Shown here: positions 26,121 through 33,653 of the stretch, one piece after another
Numbering within the stretch: position 1 is the first letter of the stretch
Layout: each line of letters starts with the position of its first letter
Origin: Bacteroidales bacterium
GTDB taxonomy: Bacteria > Bacteroidota > Bacteroidia > Bacteroidales > UBA932
DNA length: 64,000 nucleotides
Direction of reading: 5' to 3'
Assembly (NCBI GenBank): GCA_017443025.1
Contig: JAFSPG010000012.1
Span: forward strand, 1 to 64,000
Translations under genes and position numbers: made by a program
Notes under the pieces: generated by a model
Databases searched by the model: none
Told to the model about the DNA's origin: nothing
The model's input: the letters and a program-made list of their open reading frames with translations, nothing else

Positions 26121-26979
26121 ATTTAACGTCGTCGCGGCTTACAAAGGCTTCCTTCGGAGGAAGCTCCATATCATATACGGAATGGCGCAGGAAGTCGCTG
26201 AACTCCTGCACTGACTTATATTCTTTCTGTTTTTCGACCGGAATCGGGTCTCCGATTGCGAGGCGTATCTGACGCCCACGCTTGTTGATGACCTCCTTGG
26301 GAAGCCTCATTACGCGCAACGTATGGCTTACAAGCCCGAGGCGGTAGAAGAACTTGGTATTGCCGTCGAAAAAGCGGATGGGAATCACAGGGACTCCGGC
26401 CTTCTGGATAACCCTTATCATGGCATCCTGCCAGGGGCGGTCGTGTATGCCGTGGAAGGGCTTGAGGTTTGAAACCGCGCCGGCGGGGAACATACCCACG
26501 GGATGGCCTTCGGCGAGCTGCCGCAGCATCATCTTGATACCCTGAATGCTCTGGGCGTTGGCGGCTGTGCGTTTCTTTCCGGTTGGAATGACGGTTATGA
26601 AATTGCAGCTGATGGCCTCGAGAATCGCGATGAACTTGTTTACTACCACCTTATAATTGCTTCTGAAATGCCCGAGTACATCTACCAGGATGATTCCGTC
26701 CATGCCACCGTAAGGGTGGTTGCTTATGGTGATGAAGGGGCCCTCCTTGAATGCGGCGAGCTTCTCCAGCCCGGCCACCTCATAGACGGCTCCGCTGTCG
26801 AGGCATACGTTGCGCGCGAAATCCGGCCCGGTGGTGCCGCCTGCGGCGCTGCGCTCATAGCAGCCGATGAAATCATCGAGCGCGAGCGCTTTCTTCATCA
26901 CTTTTGCGCTGAAGCGTCCGAAACCTGTTCCGAAAAAGGGTGAAAGGCTTTTTAACTGTTCATCGTCCAGGAGTGCCAT
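26113..26979 (-). CDS. 1-acyl-sn-glycerol-3-phosphate acyltransferase-like protein (PlsC superfamily)
   Basis: A 288-residue lysophospholipid acyltransferase-type protein. The catalytic box appears as SNHPYGGMDG (NHx4D variant of HX4D) near residue 85, followed by a VNKFIAILEAISCNFITVIPTG segment and GMFPAGAVSNLK, the G-F-P-E/A-G-type substrate motif. This resembles the acyltransferase group associated with hemolysin-like/ornithine-lipid enzymes rather than canonical PlsC. It overlaps the FAD enzyme by 8 bases and the upstream GtrA-like gene by 20 bases. It probably transfers a fatty acyl chain in the membrane-lipid pathway of this operon. Confidence 0.85.
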   Translation of the reverse strand: MALLDDEQLKSLSPFFGTGFGRFSAKVMKKALALDDFIGCYERSAAGGTTGPDFARNVCLDSGAVYEVAGLEKLAAFKEGPFITISNHPYGGMDGIILVDVLGHFRSNYKVVVNKFIAILEAISCNFITVIPTGKKRTAANAQSIQGIKMMLRQLAEGHPVGMFPAGAVSNLKPFHGIHDRPWQDAMIRVIQKAGVPVIPIRFFDGNTKFFYRLGLVSHTLRVMRLPKEVINKRGRQIRLAIGDPIPVEKQKEYKSVQEFSDFLRHSVYDMELPPKEAFVSRDDVKYD

Positions 26980-27418
26980 CTTCAGATTTCTTTTTACGGA
27001 ATACTATCCATTCGTTCATTATGAAATTCAGCCCTCCGGATATGGCCAGAGCCGGAATCTTGCAGATAAGTACGTCCCACTGGAAGATAATCTGGAACAT
27101 GAGGATTGAACCCTGCTGAATAAGGTATCCTCCCGTAGAGGATAGGTTGTAGCCGAGGTAGTGGCGAAGGAACGACCTTGTGGAGCGCTCTGAAATGCGG
27201 TCCTTCCAGACGAAGAAATACGCGCAGGCGAAATTGGCCAGCACGGCACATTCGAAGGAAATGAAATTGGAAATGACGTATTCGCCGGCGTACCAGCCCT
27301 TGAAAATGAAATGCGAGAAAACCCATAGCACGATAAAATCCACGACCGTACCGGCGAGGGTTGAAGTCGTGAAGGCTATGAACCTGAAAATAAGCTTTTT
27401 AATCTTACTTTTCTGCAT
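26960..27418 (-). CDS. GtrA-like membrane protein
   Basis: A 152-residue integral membrane protein with four predicted helices, matching the GtrA/DPMS family (FIAFTTSTLAGTVVDFIVLWV at helix 1, NFACAYFFVWKDR, then ALAISGGLNFIMNEWIVFRKK at the end). GtrA-like proteins are thought to help move polyprenyl- or lipid-linked sugars or head groups across the membrane. The gene overlaps both neighbours in the lipid operon (14 bases with the CDP-alcohol transferase, 20 with the acyltransferase), so it may translocate a lipid intermediate made here; inference. Confidence 0.85.
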   Translation of the reverse strand: MQKSKIKKLIFRFIAFTTSTLAGTVVDFIVLWVFSHFIFKGWYAGEYVISNFISFECAVLANFACAYFFVWKDRISERSTRSFLRHYLGYNLSSTGGYLIQQGSILMFQIIFQWDVLICKIPALAISGGLNFIMNEWIVFRKKKSEDGTPGR

Positions 27419-28109
27419 TTTTCTTCAGGGGATCTGCCTTGGCGTAGGCGCGTCCGTCTTTAATCAGGCTGCCCAGATAACTGGCCGTGATGCCGACAAA
27501 GATACCCAGGGCCACGAGGTCGAGAATCGACAGGGAAAACATATTTCCGAGGGCCTCGAATTCGAGTCTGTATTCCCTGAGCCAGGGAATGAAGAACCAC
27601 AGGGTATTGATAAGGACCATGATGCAGCGAAGCTCGGTGGGCCCCATCTTTCCGTAGGTGAGCTTGAACTCGCCCTTGAGGTGGGCGCTGATGTAAACGT
27701 AGATGCTGATAATCAGGTAGGCAGTGAGCACCAGGAAGGCTATGTTCAGGTTCATGAGCGGCGAGATGCCGATGCCGATGAACATTATGGCTTCGTTGAT
27801 GCAATCGACGTTATGGTCGATGAAGAAGCCGTAAACCGGCCTTTGCTGGCCGCGGACGCGAGCGAGGGTGCCGTCAAGGGAATCGCCGTACCAGTTGAGG
27901 AACCAGCCGAAAGAAGCCAGCCAGAGGAAGGCGGGGTTGGAACTCAGGGCATATCCTACGGCCACCACTATGGCGCCGATAAAGCCGACGAAGGTGAGTA
28001 TATCGGAGGTCATCCACGCAGGCTGCTTGCCTGCGAGCCATACGAGAACCTTTTTCTCGGCAGCGTTCAAAAGGGATGTCTGCACCCTTATGGAGTGTTC
28101 TTTTTCCAT
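27405..28109 (-). CDS. CDP-alcohol phosphatidyltransferase family protein
   Basis: A 234-residue membrane enzyme that joins a CDP-activated lipid or alcohol to an alcohol acceptor. The family motif is present as D-SL-DG-TL-AR...G-FFI-D-HNV-D (around residues 80-110), followed by several hydrophobic helices. Members include phosphatidylinositol-phosphate, phosphatidylglycerophosphate and phosphatidylserine synthases; the acceptor cannot be read from the sequence. It is the first gene of the six-gene lipid operon. The ATG at 28109 is chosen over a TTG at 28127. In Bacteroides an analogous enzyme makes phosphatidylinositol phosphate, feeding an Aur1-like PAP2 enzyme to make inositol sphingolipids; the presence of a PAP2 enzyme in the same operon suggests a similar route. 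Confidence 0.88.
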   Translation of the reverse strand: MEKEHSIRVQTSLLNAAEKKVLVWLAGKQPAWMTSDILTFVGFIGAIVVAVGYALSSNPAFLWLASFGWFLNWYGDSLDGTLARVRGQQRPVYGFFIDHNVDCINEAIMFIGIGISPLMNLNIAFLVLTAYLIISIYVYISAHLKGEFKLTYGKMGPTELRCIMVLINTLWFFIPWLREYRLEFEALGNMFSLSILDLVALGIFVGITASYLGSLIKDGRAYAKADPLKKNAEK

Positions 28110-28130
28110 TATTACCAGTTTTAGCAATTA

Positions 28131-28138
28131 CAAAAGTA
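28131..28138 (-). promoter_or_regulatory. -7 box TACTTTTG of the lipid operon
   Basis: Consensus TAnnTTTG on the minus strand, 21 bases before the ATG at 28109, divergent from the flavodiiron gene promoter. Confidence 0.6.
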
Positions 28139-28158
28139 CAAATTATCTTCAAAAAAAC

Positions 28159-28166
28159 TATATTTG
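28159..28166 (+). promoter_or_regulatory. -7 box TATATTTG of the flavodiiron gene
   Basis: Consensus box 21 bases before the ATG at 28188; together with 28131-28138 it makes a compact divergent promoter region of about 80 bases. Confidence 0.65.
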
Positions 28167-28187
28167 CAAGTTAAAATACGCACGGAC

Positions 28188-29366
28188 ATGAGACTTGTTG
28201 CAGAAGACATCCTGTACATCGGAACTGACGACCTTGACCTCGATTTGTTCGAGAGTCAGTATCCCGTCCCTGAAGGGATGTCGTACAATTCGTATTTGAT
28301 TGACGACGAGAAGATAGCTGTCCTCGATACCGTCGATGCCCGCAGGGGCACTGAGTGGCTTGCCAATCTCGAAGCAGCCTTCTCCGGCAGGACTCCCGAT
28401 TATCTGGTCGTCCATCATATGGAGCCCGACCATTCTTCGATGATATCAGCTTTCCTCGATAAATATCCTTCTGCCACCGTACTGGCTTCGGCAAAGGCCA
28501 TCCAGATGCTGGAGCTTTTCTTCCCCGGAAAGGATTTTTCCGGCAGGACGAAAGCTGTGGCTGAGGGTGAGACTGTTACTCTTGGAAAGCACGCTCTCAC
28601 TTTTATCGCTGCCCCGATGGTGCACTGGCCGGAGGTCGTGACTTCGTTCGACCCGGCCTCAGGCACGCTTTTCAGCGCGGATGCCTTCGGTAAATTCGGT
28701 GCACTGTCGAAGTGCGGCTATTTCGGCGAAGATGAAGACGACTGGGCATGCGAAGCACGCCGCTACTATTTCAATATCTGCGGAAAATATGGAGTTCCGG
28801 TACAGACGCTTCTGAAAAAGATATCGGCTCTTGATGTCAAGGCAATCGCTCCGCTTCACGGCCCCGTCCTCCGCAAGGACCTTGGCAAATATCTCGGCCT
28901 CTATGATATCTGGAGCCGTTACGGCGCTGAAAAAGAGGGAGTGCTGGTGGCCTATGCCTCGATTCACGGTTGTACCGCCGAGGCTGCCCTTGCCATCGGG
29001 GATATGATTCGCAGCAGGGGAGTGAAGGTCATGATGATGGATGTTACGAGGATGGAAGCCTCCGAGGCCGTAGAGGATGCCTTCTCATACGGAAAGGTGA
29101 TTCTTGCAGCCTCGACTTATGACGGCGGGCTCTTCCCGCCTATGGCCAATTTCCTGCATCATCTGCGCGACAAGGCCTGGCAGAACCGCAAGGTGGGCCT
29201 GATTGAGAATGGCTCCTGGGCGCCTGCCGCTGCACGTATGATGAAAGAACTGCTCTCTACGCTCAAGGCTACCGACGTCTCGGAGCCCGTGGTTACCCTT
29301 CGCGGCCGGCTGAAGGACAGCGACCGCCCGGCCCTCGAGGCTCTTGCAGATGCAATTTTAAAGTAG
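28188..29366 (+). CDS. fprA: flavodiiron protein (A-type flavoprotein, NO/O2 reductase)
   Basis: A 392-residue cytoplasmic flavodiiron protein that reduces O2 to water and/or NO to N2O in anaerobes. The N-terminal beta-lactamase-like domain carries the diiron motif HHMEPDHSSM (HxExDH, near residue 75-85) plus downstream ligands in MVHWPEVVTSFD and APLHGPVLR; the C-terminal flavodoxin domain (from about residue 250, YASIHGCTAEAALAIGDMI) binds FMN. No rubredoxin extension. The ATG at 28188 is used because an upstream in-frame start at 28164 overlaps the promoter box. Presence fits an anaerobe with transient oxygen exposure. Confidence 0.94.
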   Translation: MRLVAEDILYIGTDDLDLDLFESQYPVPEGMSYNSYLIDDEKIAVLDTVDARRGTEWLANLEAAFSGRTPDYLVVHHMEPDHSSMISAFLDKYPSATVLASAKAIQMLELFFPGKDFSGRTKAVAEGETVTLGKHALTFIAAPMVHWPEVVTSFDPASGTLFSADAFGKFGALSKCGYFGEDEDDWACEARRYYFNICGKYGVPVQTLLKKISALDVKAIAPLHGPVLRKDLGKYLGLYDIWSRYGAEKEGVLVAYASIHGCTAEAALAIGDMIRSRGVKVMMMDVTRMEASEAVEDAFSYGKVILAASTYDGGLFPPMANFLHHLRDKAWQNRKVGLIENGSWAPAAARMMKELLSTLKATDVSEPVVTLRGRLKDSDRPALEALADAILK

Positions 29367-29388
29367 AGCATTTAAGAAAATTATTGAT

Positions 29389-30744
29389 ATGGACCAGTTT
29401 ACACAAAAATATATTGAAGGATTCATGGGTGACGTCATTGCCAAGAATCCCGGAGAAAAAGAATTTCATCAGGCTGTACGCGAAGTAGTTGAAAGCGTAG
29501 CACCTTATATCATTGAAAACCCTCAGCTCCTTGACCAGAAGGTACTCGAAAGGATAGTCGAGCCCGAAAGAATCATCATCTTCAGGGTTCCCTGGACCGA
29601 CGACCGCGGCGAGATTCACATCAACAGGGGTTTCCGCGTGCAGTGCTGCAGCGCTATCGGCCCTTACAAGGGCGGTATCCGCTTCCACGCCAGCGTCAAC
29701 CTTTCAATCATGAAGTTCCTCGCCTTCGAGCAGACCTTCAAGAATGCCCTTACCACTCTGCCGATGGGCGGAGCAAAGGGTGGCTCGGATTTCAATCCCC
29801 GCGGAAAGTCCGACGCAGAGGTAATGCGTTTCTGCCAGAGCTTCATGACCGAACTTTCACGCCACATCGGCGCAGACACCGACGTTCCTGCCGGTGACAT
29901 CGGCGTCGGCGGACGCGAAATCGGTTATCTCTTCGGACAGTACAAACGTCTGAGGGATGAATTTACCGGCACTCTTACCGGAAAGGGCCTCGCCTGGGGT
30001 GGTTCGCTGCTCCGTCCTGAGGCTACCGGTTACGGACTCTGCTACTTCACCGAGCAGATGCTCGCCACCCGCGGAGAATCCTTCAAGGGAAAGAAGGTCG
30101 ATATCTCGGGAGCCGGCAACGTAGCCCAGTATGCCGCCCAGAAGGCGATGAGGCTCGGCGCCATCGTCCAGACTCTCTCCGATTCCGATGGCTTCATCTA
30201 TGACCCCGAAGGCCTTACCGAAGAAAAGATGGCTTACGTGTTCGAACTAAAGAACATCCGCAGGGGACGTATCAAGGAATACGCACAGAAATATCCTTCG
30301 GCAACATATTATCCCGGCGAAAGGCCCTGGCGCATCGCCTGCGACATCGCCCTGCCTTGCGCTACCCAGAATGAAATTGAGAAGGCCGATGCCGAGAATC
30401 TCGTAAAGGGCGGCTGCATCTGCGTAGCAGAGGGTGCCAACATGCCTTCGACTCCGGATGCAATCAAGATTTTCCAGGGAGCCGGCCTGCTTTATTCTCC
30501 CGGCAAGGCATCCAATGCCGGCGGAGTGGCTACTTCAGGCCTTGAAATGAGCCAGAACTCGATGCGCCAGCACTGGACGGCCGAGGAAGTCGACACTTAC
30601 CTCAGGCGCATCATGTCCGACATCCACGCGGCCTGCGTTAAATATGGTACTGAGGCCGACGGAACCGTCAATTATGTCAAAGGCGCCAACCTCGCCGGCT
30701 TTATCAAGGTGGCGGGCGCAATAACCGACCAAGGACTCGTATAA
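29389..30744 (+). CDS. gdhA: NADP-type glutamate dehydrogenase
   Basis: A 451-residue hexameric glutamate dehydrogenase that makes glutamate from 2-oxoglutarate and ammonium. Visible family blocks: KGGIRFHASVNLSIMKFLAFEQTFKNALT with the substrate-binding lysine, PMGGAKGGSDFNPRGKSD, DVPAGDIGVGGREIGYLFGQYKRL, and SGAGNVAQYAAQKA as the coenzyme-binding loop. Length fits the short class I enzymes. Its stop codon TAA shares a base with the ATG of the next gene (TAATG), so expression of the two is coupled. Confidence 0.96.
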   Translation: MDQFTQKYIEGFMGDVIAKNPGEKEFHQAVREVVESVAPYIIENPQLLDQKVLERIVEPERIIIFRVPWTDDRGEIHINRGFRVQCCSAIGPYKGGIRFHASVNLSIMKFLAFEQTFKNALTTLPMGGAKGGSDFNPRGKSDAEVMRFCQSFMTELSRHIGADTDVPAGDIGVGGREIGYLFGQYKRLRDEFTGTLTGKGLAWGGSLLRPEATGYGLCYFTEQMLATRGESFKGKKVDISGAGNVAQYAAQKAMRLGAIVQTLSDSDGFIYDPEGLTEEKMAYVFELKNIRRGRIKEYAQKYPSATYYPGERPWRIACDIALPCATQNEIEKADAENLVKGGCICVAEGANMPSTPDAIKIFQGAGLLYSPGKASNAGGVATSGLEMSQNSMRQHWTAEEVDTYLRRIMSDIHAACVKYGTEADGTVNYVKGANLAGFIKVAGAITDQGLV

Positions 30745-33647
30745 TGATATCTCCAGGGCTGATGGCCAGGCGGATCCGGAGGGTACTGCTGGTCTGCAAC
30801 AACTACGACAATTTCTTCCTCGAAGAGGACGGACGCCTCGACATGCGCATAGCGATGGAGTACTCCGGTCTGAACCTGAGTAATCCTCCGGTCTTCGAAA
30901 GGGTGGATTCCACCGCCGAAGCCCTCCGCCGTATGCGTGAGGGCGACCGCTGGGACCTCGTGATGACCATGTACGGTGCCGGCGAACTTGACGTATTTGA
31001 TTTTGCTTCAGCCCTCAAGGAACATACTCCCGAGACTCCTGTAGTGCTTCTGACCTCCTTCTCCAAGGAGGTTTACCGCCAGCTGGAAGACAGGGACCGT
31101 TCCTGCATCGATTATATCTTCAACTGGAACGGCAGCACCGACCTTATCCTCGCCATTATCAAACTTCTTGAGGATGCCCTGAACGCTCCTTACGACATCC
31201 TGAAAGGAGGCGTACAGTGCATATTGCTCGTTGAGGATTCAGTGCGTTACTACTCCACCTATCTGCCGCTTCTTTACAAGCTTGTACTGCAGCAGAACAT
31301 AGTGGCGGTAAAGGACGCCCTGAACGAGGAGCAGCAGATTTCGCGTAAGCGTTCCCGTCCGAAGATATTGATGGCTACCAATTACGATGATGCCGTAAGC
31401 CTCTACAATACTTATAAGGAGAATCTGCTCGGAGTCATCTCCGATATCGGTTTTGTAATTCACCGCAACGACAAGCCTTCGGATGAGAAACTCGATGCCG
31501 GCGTGGACTTCTGCAAGCTTATACGCAAGGAGATTCCCAAGATGCCGATTCTGATGCAGAGCTCCCAGGAGAGTATGAGCAGCGTGGCAGAGTCTCTCCA
31601 TGCTGGTTTCTTGATGAAGAGGTCCAAGACTCTTACCCACGAGCTTTCGGAATTCATCGGCATGGAGTTCGGCTTCGGCGACTTCGTGGTAACTAACGCC
31701 AAAGGCCGCGAGACCGCCCGTGCCCACGACCTTCTCGGTGCAGAAAAGATTATAGCCACCATCCCGGAAGCCCAGCTCGAAAAGCTCCGCAGCAAGAACT
31801 ACGTATCCCGCTGGCTCCTTGCCCGTGGTGTTTTCAAGGAAGGTAATTATCTGAAGAACAGCTCTTTCGAGGACACTGAGAAGTTCCGCAAGGCTGCCGT
31901 GGAGGGCATTCGCTCCTACCGCATCTCCCAGAGCTTGGGCGTTGTGGCCCGTTTCGAGCCCGAATCCTTCAACGACGCCATCTGGTTCTCCCGCTTCGGC
32001 GAGGGCTCCATTGGCGGAAAGGCCCGCGGCCTCGCCTTCCTGAACCATATCCTCTACAAGCATAATTTCTTTGACAAATGGGAAGGGGTGCATCTTACAG
32101 TGCCCCGTACTCTCGTCATAGCTACTGAATACTTCGACCGCTTCATCGTCGAGAATGACCTCCAGTACGTCATCAATTCCGACATTTCCGATTCGGAAAT
32201 CCTTTCGGAATTCGTTTCGTCGAATCTTCCCGCTGACCTCATCGATGCCATCAGGGCCTTTATCCGTGTAGTCAGGACTCCTATTGCCGTTAGGTCGTCA
32301 TCTCGTCTGGAAGATTCTTACTATCAGCCATTTGCGGGAGTGTATTCTACCTATATGATTCCGTCGGTCGAGAACGAAGACCGCCAAATCCGTCTCCTCT
32401 CGAAGGCCATCAAGAGCGTTTATGCTTCTGTGTATTTCGCTGCTTCGAGGGGATATATTACAGCTACGGCAAACGTTATCTCCGAAGAGAAGATGGCCAT
32501 CATCCTCCAGGAGGTTTGCGGTACCGAAGATCAGGGATATTTCTTCCCTTCGGTCTCCGGCGTGGCCAGGAGCGTGAATTTCTATCCCATCGGCTATGAA
32601 AAGGCCGAGGAGGGGATTGTCAAGCTCGCTTACGGCCTTGGCAAGGCCGTGGTGGACGGCGAGCAGGTGCTGCGCTTCAGCCCCGCCTATCCCAAGCACG
32701 TTCTCCAGACTTCCACCCCGGAACTCGCGATGCGCGATACCCAGCAGGTGATGTATGCCCTCGACCTCAGGCCCGAGAAATTTACCACTTCGGTAGATGA
32801 TGCAGTCAACCTTGCCCGCATCCCTGTGGTCGATTGCGGTAAATTCGCTTCTTTCCCGGGAGTTGTTTCGACCTTCGACTTTGAAAACCAGAGGATGGTG
32901 GATTCTCCCGCGGTGACCGGTCCCAAGGTAATTACCTTTGCGAGGATGCTTCGCTTCGGCACCTTCCCTCTGGCTCCCATCGTGCAGGAACTTCTCACAT
33001 TCTGCACCGAGGAAATGAAGTGCAGCGTAGAGATAGAATTCGCTGCAGAGCCTTCCAAGGGTATATTCAATGTGCTGCAAATCAGGCCTATATCCTCCGA
33101 CAGCCTTCGTGCCGAGGTGGACTGGCGCGGAGTCGACTGCAGCGGAGCCATCGTTCAGTCCGAGTCGGCTCTCGGCACCGGATGGATGGACGGAATCTTC
33201 GACGTGGTCTATCTAAAGGCAGATGCCTTCGACAAGATGAAGACTCAGGAAATTGCCGCAGAACTCAGGGAAATCAATGCGAAGTTCCGCTCTGAGGGTA
33301 AGCAATACATTTTGATAGGATACGGCCGCTGGGGTTCAAGCATCCCTACTCTGGGAGTGCCTGTGGCCTGGAGCGACATTTCTGAGGCCAGAGTGCTCGT
33401 AGAGTGCTCCCTGCCCGATTTCCGAGTTGATCCGAGCCAGGGAACCCATTTCTTCCAGAATCTGACTTCGTTCAACGCCGGATACGTGAACGTGGACCCG
33501 TATTCACGCCGCGGCGACAGCCTCGATTTGTCATCGCTGGATGTCCTTCCTGCTGCCGATGAGACTCCTTTTATAAGGCACGTCCGCCTTGACTCTCCTC
33601 TGCAGGTCTGCATCGATGGCCGTACCTCCAAAGCCCTTATCAAATAA
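30744..33647 (+). CDS. double receiver-like / PEP-synthase N-terminal domain fusion
   Basis: A 967-residue cytoplasmic protein combining signalling and PEP-synthase-like modules. Residues 1-150 resemble a receiver domain but lack an Asp where the phosphoacceptor should be (DLVMTMYGAG). Residues 155-320 form a second receiver-like domain that keeps LLVEDS, the likely phosphoacceptor Asp in GVISDIGF, Ser in LMQSSQE and Lys in FLMKRSK. The rest is a PPDK_N/PEP-synthase ATP-grasp domain: GSIGGKARGLAFLNHI near 415 and TPIAVRSSSRLEDSYYQPFAGVYSTY near 515. The swivelling phosphohistidine domain and the PEP/pyruvate TIM barrel are absent, so it cannot be a complete PEP synthase. Start TAATG-coupled to gdhA; an alternative ATG is at 30762. 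A nitrogen/carbon signalling or nucleotide-dependent regulatory role is possible. Confidence 0.85.
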   Translation: MISPGLMARRIRRVLLVCNNYDNFFLEEDGRLDMRIAMEYSGLNLSNPPVFERVDSTAEALRRMREGDRWDLVMTMYGAGELDVFDFASALKEHTPETPVVLLTSFSKEVYRQLEDRDRSCIDYIFNWNGSTDLILAIIKLLEDALNAPYDILKGGVQCILLVEDSVRYYSTYLPLLYKLVLQQNIVAVKDALNEEQQISRKRSRPKILMATNYDDAVSLYNTYKENLLGVISDIGFVIHRNDKPSDEKLDAGVDFCKLIRKEIPKMPILMQSSQESMSSVAESLHAGFLMKRSKTLTHELSEFIGMEFGFGDFVVTNAKGRETARAHDLLGAEKIIATIPEAQLEKLRSKNYVSRWLLARGVFKEGNYLKNSSFEDTEKFRKAAVEGIRSYRISQSLGVVARFEPESFNDAIWFSRFGEGSIGGKARGLAFLNHILYKHNFFDKWEGVHLTVPRTLVIATEYFDRFIVENDLQYVINSDISDSEILSEFVSSNLPADLIDAIRAFIRVVRTPIAVRSSSRLEDSYYQPFAGVYSTYMIPSVENEDRQIRLLSKAIKSVYASVYFAASRGYITATANVISEEKMAIILQEVCGTEDQGYFFPSVSGVARSVNFYPIGYEKAEEGIVKLAYGLGKAVVDGEQVLRFSPAYPKHVLQTSTPELAMRDTQQVMYALDLRPEKFTTSVDDAVNLARIPVVDCGKFASFPGVVSTFDFENQRMVDSPAVTGPKVITFARMLRFGTFPLAPIVQELLTFCTEEMKCSVEIEFAAEPSKGIFNVLQIRPISSDSLRAEVDWRGVDCSGAIVQSESALGTGWMDGIFDVVYLKADAFDKMKTQEIAAELREINAKFRSEGKQYILIGYGRWGSSIPTLGVPVAWSDISEARVLVECSLPDFRVDPSQGTHFFQNLTSFNAGYVNVDPYSRRGDSLDLSSLDVLPAADETPFIRHVRLDSPLQVCIDGRTSKALIK

Positions 33648-33653
33648 GCTGTT

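Noticed and set aside
30744..33647. Complete phosphoenolpyruvate synthase
   Set aside because: The phosphohistidine swivel domain and PEP/pyruvate barrel are missing, and the N-terminal third is receiver-like.
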